Source: Thalassiosira profunda (taxonomy: Eukaryota; Bacillariophyta; Thalassiosirophyceae; Thalassiosirales; Thalassiosiraceae). Taken from it: a stretch of 14,926 bases of DNA. Positions within the stretch are counted from its first letter, which is position 1. The number at the start of each line of letters is the position of its first letter. Positions 8,188-14,926 of the stretch are shown here, in pieces. Under the pieces are notes generated by a model, which did not search any database, was not told the origin of the DNA, and worked only from the letters and a program-made list of their open reading frames with translations. A program made the translations under genes and the position numbers. The stretch is from positions 1 to 14,926 of the forward strand of contig JALLAP010000285.1 of the NCBI GenBank assembly GCA_036939355.1. The letters run 5' to 3'.

Positions 8188-10341
8188 CTACCTATCCCGC
8201 TCACAAACGAGGTCATAGAATCTAACGGGGCCACCGTAAAGACTTCCCGTCAATGCAAAATCCTCGTTGGATTGCGAAACCATCGAATTGCCCGACATTG
8301 ACGTATTGCAGCCATTGAACTTCGCCTTCTCTTTCCAGACCCCGCCCTCGAACGAAAAGAGGTAGGCGGCATCCTCTCCACAGTCCTGCACCATGACCTG
8401 ATTCCCCTGACCGTCCAAGCCCACACCGAAAATGCTGTTCCCTCCAGCGTCCGACGAGGTGAGCTCGGTCGTCTTTTGATACCCCGAGCTGGACGAACGA
8501 AACATATGCACCTTTCTGTTCTCGCCAGCTCCCGCCGCCAACCAGTCACTTCCTAGAAAAGCTAGTCCAGCACCCGACGTCACCTTCAGCTGCTCTCCCA
8601 GCCCAAGTCCTAATTGTTGCGCTTCCTCATATTGACCGTCTCTGCCCCGGCTGTACACGTAAACCACGCCGCGAAGACGTCCATCGCCGTAATCGTGTGG
8701 CGCCAGCACCGCCAGCGACGTATCCGTGATGGCAACTGATGAGCCGTAGTTGCCGTGAAAGGTGACCGATTGGCTTCGGGCGNGCCAGCGACGTATCCGT
8801 GATGGCAACTGATGAGCCGTAGTTGCCGTGAAAGGTGACAGATTGGCTTCGGGCGGTCAGCGGGGCGAGCTTTTGCGTCTCGGCCCACATCCCTCGTATC
8901 TTCTCAAAGATGTACACGCTGCCCCGATTCTCGCGATCGTGCCACGCCCCGACGGCAATCCGGCGTCCGCTCTCCGATATGGCCACCGAATTGCCAAACC
9001 CGGCAATATCGTCCGCCTCCGAAGGCACCAGCAGCGCCTGCTCCTTCCAATTCCCTCCCTCGTCCCTGGCAAGCACCACGGCCGCGCCCCGCCCACCCCA
9101 CCAGCTGCTGTCGTTCTCCCAGTGCTGCACGTCCCTTCCCTGATACGCCGGAGTGCCGATGACAATTATTCCGTTCCGCACGGCGACATCCCACCCGGAC
9201 TGGTCCGACCAGCTCGACTGGAAGGCGGACTGGCCCCAGCTTCCCTCGGCGTTTTCAGATAGAGCCCAGACGGCCCCACCGCCTTCGCGGGAGTGAGACA
9301 CGATGACCGCATCCGTGCCATCGAAGTCCGAGGCGCTTCCCCAAAATTTGCTGTCGATGTTGTTGTCGGTCACACCCAGCTGCATCGTCCGTCGCAGCTC
9401 GTATTGGCACGTGCGATCGACCACGAGCGGGATCTCCTCGCCCTCGACCCAGACGAAGTCTTCTGCGGAAGATGCACCTCCGTCGGAACTGTTGTTCTTG
9501 CCCGCGAGCCCGGCAGCAAGTCCGATAACGGCGACAACGAGAAGTACGATGAGAAGGATGCCGCATCGATACTTCTTCTGTTTGTGCCACGGTTCGGAGC
9601 GCCCGTCAATTTTCTGCCTCAATTGCTGCACTGCATCCTACAGCGTCCAAAATGAGCACATGATGTGAGCACGACAGTATGATCACATGATGCTGAAAGG
9701 GAAACAACATTTGCTAGCCTCACCTCCTCCGACGGCGGACGCCCCTCCTCCAAGCTCTCGTCCATCGTCCTGTCCTGCAACTTCGCCTCCGCCCGCTCCT
9801 GCTCCCTCACCCTCTCGTGTTCGATCTGCTGCACCCTCACCTTCGCCAATCTCTCCTGCTTCACCCTCTCGAACTCCGCCTCGGTCCGCGACAGCCCTAC
9901 CTCCAAAGAGTGGGAAATCGACTCTTGCACCTCCGCCTCCTTCCGCTCCCGCTCTTTGGCCTCCTCCGCCGCTTTTGCCTCGGCCTCTTTTTGGGCAATC
10001 TCCTCGTTCCGCTCGGCCAATTTGCGCTTGGCAATTCTAATGGCGTCCAGCTCGTCGTCCAATTCGACGGCCCGGTCCAGGTGCAGGGCCGTTTGCGCGG
10101 GCATTCGGGGCGTGGACGACCAGCCGCTCCGGTATTTGGACGCGGCGGTGGGGTCCGGGGTCACCATCGCCGCCGCAGGGGCGTTTGGCCCATCCGTTTG
10201 TGATGGCTCTGGGTTTGCATCTTGGGTGTGTGATGATGGCCCGCCGGAGCCATCGCCGCCGCTCGCCGCGCCGTTTGTCATGGGCACCGATATCGTCAGC
10301 GGGGGCGCCTCCGCCGCGTCTCGAGTGCCGCCGTCATCCAT
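8188..10341 (-). CDS. Single-pass membrane protein with cytosolic coiled coil and FG-GAP-like beta-propeller (two exons; interrupted by an assembly duplication)
   Basis: Exon 1 runs 10341-9724 and exon 2 9637-8188. The ATG at 10341 sits in GCAACCATGG, an ideal context, shared with the coiled-coil gene at 1765. After collapsing the 72-bp duplication plus N at 8783 the frame is continuous: 664 aa. Residues 1-85 are low-complexity. Residues about 88-206 form a strongly charged coiled coil. Residues 231-252 (CGILLIVLLVVAVIGLAAGL) are a transmembrane segment preceded by KQKKYR, which favours a type II topology with the N-terminus inside. Residues about 280-660 contain about seven repeats ending in patterns like FGNSVAIS...IAVGA...GSVYIFE, typical of FG-GAP/integrin-alpha-type propellers. 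The inferred role is extracellular binding or adhesion; the ligand is unknown. As written, the sequence has a false frameshift at the N. The gene converges on the LRR-UBR gene with only 43 bp between stops. Confidence 0.85.
8711..8855. repeat. 72-bp direct duplication around a single N (probable assembly artefact)
   Basis: Bases 8711-8782 and 8784-8855 are the same 72 bp, with one difference (C at 8767, A at 8840) that is synonymous (Ser) in the propeller gene. Only an N at 8783 separates them. Deleting one copy plus the N (73 bp) restores the reading frame. Confidence 0.9.
9638..9723 (-). other. Intron of the FG-GAP membrane protein gene
   Basis: 86 bp, donor GTGAGG, acceptor CGCTGTAG, phase 0. 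It joins the coiled coil (...RPPSEE) to DAVQQLRQKID just before the membrane segment. If retained, translation shifts and ends at 9619, giving a form without the membrane segment and propeller. Confidence 0.85.
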
Positions 10342-10596
10342 GGTTGCAATGGGGCCTCGCGGGCGTGGGTTTGTGGTTTGTGCTTGCACTTGCCACGAAT
10401 GTGCGGGCAGTTGATTTTGCAAGTGACGCGTGTCTTCTTGCTTCTTCGGCGGCGCGAAATCCCATTTTGCCGCCCGCCGCCCAACTTTTTGCGCCCTTTG
10501 GGGTTCTCAAACGCGTCAACCAAGCTGCGCCCAGTGCCGAGAAGTGATGGGCGGGTTCGCCATTGCCTCCATCGGCCGCCGAACCGGAAGCCCGTC
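10342..10596. promoter_or_regulatory. Short divergent promoter with two E2F-like sites
   Basis: A 255-bp space between two divergent start codons. GGCGCGAAA at 10451-10459 (complement TTTCGCGCC) and TTTGCCGC at 10466-10473 both fit the E2F consensus TTTSSCGC, on opposite strands and 6 bp apart. Function is inferred from sequence match alone. Confidence 0.35.
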
Positions 10597-10939
10597 ATGA
10601 AGACCCTGCCGCTCGTCGTCCTCGCCGCGGCCGGGGCCACCGGCCTCGGCCTCCTCTGCGGATGGGCGGCCGGCAGAGAAGGCGAAATGATCGTCGGGCC
10701 CGCCCTTCTCTTCTTCGNTCGGCCTCCTCTGCGGATGGGCGGCCGGCAGAGAAGGCGAAATGATCGTCGGGCCCGCCCTTCTCTTCTTCGAGGAGGACAG
10801 CGAGGATTCGTTCGACGGCACGCTGGAGATCGAAGGCGAATACGACGAGATCGAAGAGGGAGAGGTGGATGATGGCAAAGAGCTATTCCCATCAATCTTT
10901 GTAAAGTCCGCGCGGCGATTGAGACAGCGCAAAGTATGA
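10597..10939 (+). CDS. Small hypothetical protein with N-terminal hydrophobic segment and acidic tail (interrupted by an assembly duplication)
   Basis: The ATG at 10597 has G at -3. With the 72-bp duplication plus N at 10718 collapsed, the frame runs to the TGA at 10937-10939 and encodes 89 aa. Residues 4-25 (LPLVVLAAAGATGLGLL...) are a hydrophobic signal peptide or anchor, and a second short hydrophobic patch (MIVGPALLFF) lies at 31-40. Residues 41-70 are very acidic (Glu/Asp-rich), and the end is basic (KSARRLRQRKV). No family is recognised. It is divergent from the FG-GAP gene and convergent with the tentative gene at 10966, 26 bp away. Because the uncorrected sequence breaks the frame, automatic annotation would miss or distort it. 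A longer in-frame 5' extension exists but lacks protein-like composition. Moderately sure that it is coding. Confidence 0.55.
10646..10790. repeat. 72-bp direct duplication around a single N (probable assembly artefact)
   Basis: Bases 10646-10717 and 10719-10790 are identical 72-bp copies separated by the N at 10718. This is the same copy length and arrangement as at 8783. Collapsing one copy plus the N restores the frame of the small 89-aa gene. Confidence 0.9.
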
Positions 10940-10965
10940 TTGGTGCGATGACGCCTATGAGAGAG

Positions 10966-11444
10966 CTAGGTGGGGGGTAGGTGCGGAGATGAATGTTCTG
11001 TTAGAATAGAAGGAAATGTATTAGAGTGTGTATTTGCTGCTGCTACCCGACAACTTGCGCTGCAAATTACAGCACAGGCACTGAATGTGAGATATGCCCC
11101 GCGCTTTGATGCACCGTGGAGAACCGGGAAAGTGGTCAATCGAAGTCCGGTGTACTGAATCGTTGCACCGTTCGCGAAACAGACCCACTCGCTACAGCCT
11201 TTGAAGTAGGAGCATCCGTCGCAGTATCGCCTCCTCGTCCGATCGATGGCATCGGCCAACCCATCGTGTGTCTCGGACCTGACCAGGTACTCTGCGAAAA
11301 AGCAGTTGGTTCTGTCGGTAGACGAGGCTCGAGAAGCGGGTGGGATGCTCTGCCTTTGTGCGATCGCATAAGCGAGGCGTCGTATTCGTACGCTCCAGCG
11401 CTCGCGAAGATTCCTAAAGTCGATGCTAATTGGAGAAGCTTCAT
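10966..11444 (-). CDS. Tentative secreted cysteine-containing protein (splice structure uncertain)
   Basis: An ATG at 11444 begins a clear signal-peptide-like sequence (MKLLQLASTLGIFASAGA). The most codon-like downstream stretch is in a different frame: it contains RRRYCDGCSYFKGCSEWVCF, has many G/C third positions, and is open to the TAG at 10968-10966. One splice model joins them: donor GTACGA at 11391, acceptor GGTCAG ending at 11279 (113 bp). It gives 121 aa with the signal peptide directly followed by the mature part. Alternatives are a 32-bp intron ending at TTTTTCGCAG, which seems too short, or a one-base assembly error in a C-rich run near 11340. The last ~40 codons are AT-richer and may not be coding. 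No family is recognised. Its 3' end meets the small plus-strand gene tail to tail. Confidence is low for the exact structure. Confidence 0.35.
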
Positions 11445-11935
11445 TTTGGCGGAGACTACGTATTGACGCGGTGTGTGGTGAGATACTTCGCTCCTCTGTC
11501 TTCTGGGCGGATGCGACGAGGCTGAACTATTGCAAAAGGAGCACTTGTTGCGGAGTGGAGATGCGAGATTTATGACCGGAACGCAGCCTCAAAGCTCATC
11601 ATCAGGGCCTCGACAAGAGAGCCAGCAGACAGCAGGACGGCAAGCAAAAGCAAGCAAGAGCTCCAAGAGACACTGGTCGGACTTCAGTACCGCTTTAGTC
11701 ACATCTTGGGCTCTGGCATCTTGTTACGAATGCTGTCTTGGTCTTCCCTGCACCTTCTTGCTCGTGGCCCATTCGATCACCTCCCTGAGCTCATAAATTC
11801 CCAGAACAGAACAACGCAACCGCATCATCATCTTCAACATCCAGTAACTTCAGCGCACCTACAGCCGTACACAACAAAAACACAACTCCGAGAAAGAGAA
11901 TAGAGCACATCATCAATCATCAAGCAACCACAATC
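11445..11935. promoter_or_regulatory. Intergenic region with A/C-rich 5' leader of the NTF2-like gene
   Basis: 491 bp. The last ~200 bases before the ATG at 11936 contain no ATG, and the last ~120 are very poor in G and rich in A and C (CAACAAAAACACAAC-type), as in leaders of well translated mRNAs. A TATA-like CATAAATT lies at 11792-11799. No RNA gene or supported coding frame was seen. Confidence 0.45.
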
Positions 11936-12454
11936 ATGTCGTACTGCGAATCTGCCTTCCGCCAATACGCCGCCGCCTTCGACGGCACTAAGAAGGACTT
12001 CTCCGAGGTGGAGCCCCTCTTCGACGCGCTCTACCACAACAACTTCACCGCCGAGAAAAAGGTCTACAACAAAGAACACGAGAAGTACCGGATCCAGCAG
12101 GTCAAGCGCGACGAGGTGAAGGAAGCGCACAAAGCTTACCTCGCCAAGGGTTCCAAAGTCACGATTGTACACTACCGGAAGATCGGGCTGAACTGCGTTG
12201 ACATGGAGGCCAAATTGACGAACGAAGAGGAGGAGCGGACGGTTCGCATCGTCTTCTCGATCGAGGACGGAAAACTGGCGCATGGCGAGGAAGTTGACTC
12301 GTTGCCTTCGGTGTTCATGGCCCGTTTCGCCAGCCGGCCTGCGCGTTACGATATGTACTTTGGTGCAAAGGCCAAAGCCATCGTCCAGTACCCGGGAAAG
12401 CTCTGGCAACGCTGCGGAGAGGCCGATTTCACCATCAAGCGTCAAGCTGCGTAG
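11936..12454 (+). CDS. NTF2-like (SnoaL-type) small protein, probably highly expressed
   Basis: A 172-residue single-exon frame beginning CACAATCATGTCG. The layout fits the NTF2-like fold: an N-terminal helical part (YCESAFRQYAAAFDG..., then FDALYHNNFTAEK) followed by strands including KVTIVHYRKIGLN and RIVFSIEDGKLAHGEE, the last resembling the DGK(I/L)xxxEE turn of that superfamily. There is no signal peptide, membrane segment or obvious catalytic set, so it could be a binding protein or an enzyme. Codon use is strikingly biased to C- and G-ending codons (TTC, TAC, AAC, GTC, AAG, CTC), more than in its neighbours. With the A/C-rich ATG-free leader this suggests high expression (inference). 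The gene converges with the RING-Sel1-MYND gene, 95 bp between stops. The coding call is firm; the fold assignment is moderate. Confidence 0.8.
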   Translation: MSYCESAFRQYAAAFDGTKKDFSEVEPLFDALYHNNFTAEKKVYNKEHEKYRIQQVKRDEVKEAHKAYLAKGSKVTIVHYRKIGLNCVDMEAKLTNEEEERTVRIVFSIEDGKLAHGEEVDSLPSVFMARFASRPARYDMYFGAKAKAIVQYPGKLWQRCGEADFTIKRQAA

Positions 12455-12549
12455 AAGATACCTACCACTAACTCTACTCAATGTTTCCTTCGGCCCAGCA
12501 TTCGCTGTAATGGTTTCTTTCCTCTCGTCTCTTCTCGTTTGCTCTGCGG

Positions 12550-13611
12550 CTATTCCCATTTGATGCAAAACTGCTTGTGCCCCTCTTCCGCCCTCCAATG
12601 CTGGACCTGGCAGTCCTTGCTACAGTACCACGCCGCACGGCACCTCGAGCATCGGAGGAATGTTTGCTCTGGGGGCGCTTCCTTGTCGCAACCGAAGCAC
12701 TCGGTAGATGCATACTCCTCTAGCTCTTTCAATCTAAAGATGGCGGTTTGATCTCCGGCATCTGCCGCTCGGCGAAGCCAGTGCACTCCTCTCGTGAAAT
12801 TGGGGCTATCATCAATATGCCACCGATCATCGTGACTGCACATGATGTCTCCCAAAAAGCTCATCGATCTCTCATGCCCCCTCTCAGCGGCCGGGCTCAA
12901 TGCTCGGCTTGCTTCTTCTGTTGATCTTTGGAGGCCGTGGTTGCCTTTGTAATAAGCCACGCCCAGGTTGTAGCAAGCTAAATCGAAGCCCTTCGATGCT
13001 GAACCTCTCAGATATCGCAGGTACTCAGCACCATCGCCTTCATCTCTCAGCATCAGCGCAAGATTGTACTCGGCCTTTGCATGGCCCTGTTCCGTTGCAG
13101 CGAGATACCACCGCTTTGCTTCTGCCCTCGATTCAGGAAAACCACCCGTTCCATCACGACATCTGAGGCCTAGGGCAAATTGACAATTGGGCTCTCCCTT
13201 TTCAGCGCCGGTCATCCATATGCCGATGCCCCTCTCCACGTTTCTGTCCACTCCTGCTCGCCCATTAATGAGATGCAGCCCTAATTCGCAATACATGTGC
13301 AGTGGCAGCTGGCCCTTCTCAAATTTGTCTACCATCACTCTCCCTACATCATTGCCCATAGGTTTTTCCGTCCGGCAAAGTGGGCAATATTTGTCAAGCT
13401 GCTCTTCTTGCCTGCCATACGAGCCACTGCTAGCCGCATTACGCAAATAATCATCCTTCTTGTCGCGACAGTCTCTGCACGCCACTTTGCCGCAACAAGT
13501 TAGCAAAGCCCGGCGCTCAATGTCCCAAAAGGGCGGAAGGGGCTCCTGGCAGATCGGGCACTCGTCCTCCGCATCGACGCCTCTGTCGACGGCCGCTCCT
13601 GATTCTGACAT
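12550..13611 (-). CDS. RING-like / Sel1-repeat / MYND zinc-finger protein
   Basis: 353 aa from the ATG at 13611 (G at -3); the frame is open a little further upstream but has no earlier ATG. Residues 18-79 form a RING-like finger: C18, C21, C39/C40, C45, C48, C76, C79 (ECPICQ ... KYCPLCR). Residues about 104-287 hold about five Sel1-like repeats, recognisable by AxxxLG...A..W...AA..GH blocks (for example QFALGLR...AKRWYLAATEQGH and YNLGVAYYKG). Residues 305-349 form a MYND finger: C305, C308, C321, C324, C330, C334, H345, C349. Family knowledge: Sel1 repeats are protein-interaction solenoids, MYND fingers bind proline-rich peptides, and RINGs can act as ubiquitin ligases. This domain combination is common in diatoms. 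The RING lacks an obvious central His, so ligase activity is uncertain. No introns were seen. Confidence 0.9.
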   Translation of the reverse strand: MSESGAAVDRGVDAEDECPICQEPLPPFWDIERRALLTCCGKVACRDCRDKKDDYLRNAASSGSYGRQEEQLDKYCPLCRTEKPMGNDVGRVMVDKFEKGQLPLHMYCELGLHLINGRAGVDRNVERGIGIWMTGAEKGEPNCQFALGLRCRDGTGGFPESRAEAKRWYLAATEQGHAKAEYNLALMLRDEGDGAEYLRYLRGSASKGFDLACYNLGVAYYKGNHGLQRSTEEASRALSPAAERGHERSMSFLGDIMCSHDDRWHIDDSPNFTRGVHWLRRAADAGDQTAIFRLKELEEYASTECFGCDKEAPPEQTFLRCSRCRAAWYCSKDCQVQHWRAEEGHKQFCIKWE

Positions 13612-13932
13612 TACCGTGTGGTGCACCTCAGACTGTGCACGTGTTCTCTTGCTGCCCCAAAATTACCGGCGAGCAATTGGAGGACGCTCTAGAGAGGCGC
13701 GAACAATGAGGGGCCTGCGGTTGATAATGGGGGCTCGGCGTGGGCGCGGCGGTGAGGAGGGACGGGGGAGCGGAGCAGGGGCCGCTCTGGGAGGGCGGGG
13801 GCGGGGGCGCCGCTGGCGGGGGGGACGGGAACCTACCATAAGCGTACGTAATACAACTCGTAGGTACTAACGACCTCATTATTTTGTTCTGTTTTTGTGA
13901 ACGATGACTACGCTCCTATTCGCCGCCGCGGA
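13612..13932. promoter_or_regulatory. Divergent intergenic region with G-rich segment
   Basis: 321 bp between the divergent RING-Sel1-MYND and right-edge genes. Bases about 13735-13830 are extremely G-rich on the plus strand, followed by an AT-rich part with a TACTAAC heptamer at 13865-13871. An in-frame stop at 13861-13863 bounds the right-hand gene upstream. Confidence 0.5.
13789..13807 (+). promoter_or_regulatory. Predicted G-quadruplex motif
   Basis: GGG-A-GGG-C-GGGGG-C-GGGGG: four G-runs with single-base loops, the arrangement expected to form a very stable parallel quadruplex. Another G7 run follows at 13818-13824. It lies between two divergent start codons. Confidence 0.6.
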
Positions 13933-14926
13933 ATGAGGAGCCCCCACGCCGACCTAGCCGCCGCCATTGCCATGTCTCCCCACCGCTCGAGGCGCACGCC
14001 TACGCCGCCCCACGACGGTGAGGAGGCGGCGGCCCCGGCGGCCGAGACGGGATTATGCAACAGCAACGGCCGCGGAAATTCGGCATCAGACATGAACGTT
14101 GCCGCCGAACACGGCCTGTCCCGATCCGCGTGCAGCGAGGACGACGACAACATGAACGTCTACACGCAGTTGGACCACTTCGAAACTTCGCTGGATGCCG
14201 AGCTGCAGGGGCTGGAGGGGTATTTGCGCGCGCCGTCGTCCGCGGCGGCTGGGGCTGTGGCGGCCACAACAGCATCCAGCGCCGAGGAGGAACTTGCGGA
14301 TGGTGCACGTGCTGATGGTGCACCTCCACAAGAGACCAGCAGTGGGTACGATGCAGCATTATCTCGCGGAGAGGAGAGGCTGACGCTCGTGGCGCCACCT
14401 TCGTCTTGGTTCCAGGAAGATGACACACCAATAGACGCCAGCACTAGCAGAGATGCAAAGAAGAAATGTACACAGAAGACATGTGCAGAGAAGAAGGGAA
14501 AGACTTCGCCCAAGGAGAACAGTGCAGAGAAGGAGACTCAAACGACGCCCAAGTCGAAGAGGAAGAATAAGGACGCAGAGAGAGAACGTAAGGTTGCTTG
14601 CGGCAGCGATAGAGAGGACCCGGAGGCTGCTACATCGACAGTGCACCCCCCTGCAAAATCAACAGCAGAGCAAACTTCCAAGCAGCCTACCGCAGATGCA
14701 AACCAGGGACAGACAGGGGAAGGGGCGGGTGAAGGCGATGATGCATCGCCGGACTTCTTGCCTGTGACACTGCCCGAGTACAACTCTCCCGAGGCCCACC
14801 TGTTCGATTTGGCGCCCTCAACACCCATCCCAAAGGACGAGGGGGATGACACCAGCGTCTCCCAAACAACGGCACCCACAACGGATCTGACGTATGCAAC
14901 AACCACCTCCATCACCTCCTCGCTGG
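13933..14926 (+). CDS. Long disordered Lys/Ser/Thr-rich protein, partial (C-terminus off the right edge)
   Basis: An open frame from the ATG at 13933 runs to the window end without a stop, at least 331 residues. The start has G at -3, and an in-frame TAG lies upstream at 13861-13863. A second in-frame ATG at 13972 is an alternative start. Composition is low-complexity and disordered: an Arg/Pro-rich start (SPHRSRRTPTPP), an Asp/Glu and Ala-rich part including YTQLDHFETSLDAELQGLEGYL near residues 77-98, a strongly basic stretch at about 176-222 with imperfect repeats of (A)EKxxxTxPK, then Ser/Thr/Pro-rich sequence. No domain is recognised in the visible part. The basic stretch could be a nuclear or nucleic-acid-binding segment (inference). 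A folded domain may lie beyond the window. The frame is convincing because the whole 994 bases stay open with G/C-rich third positions; function is unknown. Confidence 0.7.
   Translation, partial: MRSPHADLAAAIAMSPHRSRRTPTPPHDGEEAAAPAAETGLCNSNGRGNSASDMNVAAEHGLSRSACSEDDDNMNVYTQLDHFETSLDAELQGLEGYLRAPSSAAAGAVAATTASSAEEELADGARADGAPPQETSSGYDAALSRGEERLTLVAPPSSWFQEDDTPIDASTSRDAKKKCTQKTCAEKKGKTSPKENSAEKETQTTPKSKRKNKDAERERKVACGSDREDPEAATSTVHPPAKSTAEQTSKQPTADANQGQTGEGAGEGDDASPDFLPVTLPEYNSPEAHLFDLAPSTPIPKDEGDDTSVSQTTAPTTDLTYATTTSITSSL

Noticed and set aside
8711..10790. The 72-bp duplications as biological tandem repeats or mobile-element target duplications
   Set aside because: Both flank a single N, have the same length, and break genes whose frames are restored by collapsing one copy.
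10296..10932. Minus-strand frames across the small-protein region
   Set aside because: They are Arg/Pro/Ser-rich shadows that run into the divergent promoter and the FG-GAP gene. The plus-strand frame has a coherent hydrophobic start and acidic tail.
11116..11466. 116-codon plus-strand frame antisense to the tentative secreted protein
   Set aside because: Its third codon positions look random, and the minus strand has the signal peptide and better G/C third positions. Not fully excluded.
13865..13871. TACTAAC heptamer as a branch point of a 5' UTR intron
   Set aside because: It matches a strong branch-point consensus and a GTACGT lies upstream, but no convincing acceptor could be tied to it and there is no coding frame to test it.

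Overview
The window looks like a compact nuclear genome segment from a unicellular eukaryote, most likely a stramenopile alga and by inference a centric diatom such as Thalassiosira. Support for this is indirect. Genes are densely packed in divergent and convergent pairs. There are three short spliceosomal introns (68, 68 and 86 bp), all with GTGAG donors. Start-codon contexts are eukaryotic (A or G at -3), coding sequence is GC-rich, and one protein has the RING + Sel1 repeats + MYND architecture that is common in diatoms. No bacterial operon signals, tRNA, rRNA, CRISPR array or transposon were seen.

Layout, left to right. (1) <1-1765, minus: the N-terminal 588 residues of a coiled-coil protein with a roughly 100-residue tandem repeat, running off the left edge. 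(2) 2150-5107, minus: a 985-aa STAND/NB-ARC NTPase with a long disordered N-terminus and a short TPR-like tail. (3) 5108-5872: a 765-bp divergent intergenic region. (4) 5873-8144, plus: a three-exon gene of about 711 aa with leucine-rich repeats and a C-terminal UBR-box zinc finger. (5) 8188-10341, minus: a two-exon gene for a single-pass membrane protein with an N-terminal coiled coil and a seven-blade FG-GAP-like propeller. (6) 10597-10939, plus: a small membrane or secreted protein with an acidic tail. (7) 10966-11444, minus: a tentative secreted cysteine-containing protein. (8) 11936-12454, plus: a 172-aa NTF2-like protein with strong codon bias. (9) 12550-13611, minus: the RING-Sel1-MYND protein. 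(10) 13933->14926, plus: the start of a long, disordered, Lys/Ser/Thr-rich protein running off the right edge.

Two single-N positions (8783 and 10718) are each flanked by a direct 72-bp duplication. Collapsing one copy plus the N removes 73 bp and restores the reading frame in both affected genes. These are therefore very probably unmerged contig overlaps and not biological repeats. Gene calls (5) and (6) depend on that correction.

No operon-like pathway is apparent. Two genes have ubiquitin-related domains (UBR box; RING) and one is NLR-like, but a functional link between them is only a guess. The most novel-looking item is the LRR + UBR-box fusion, followed by the NB-ARC protein with its unusual P-loop.
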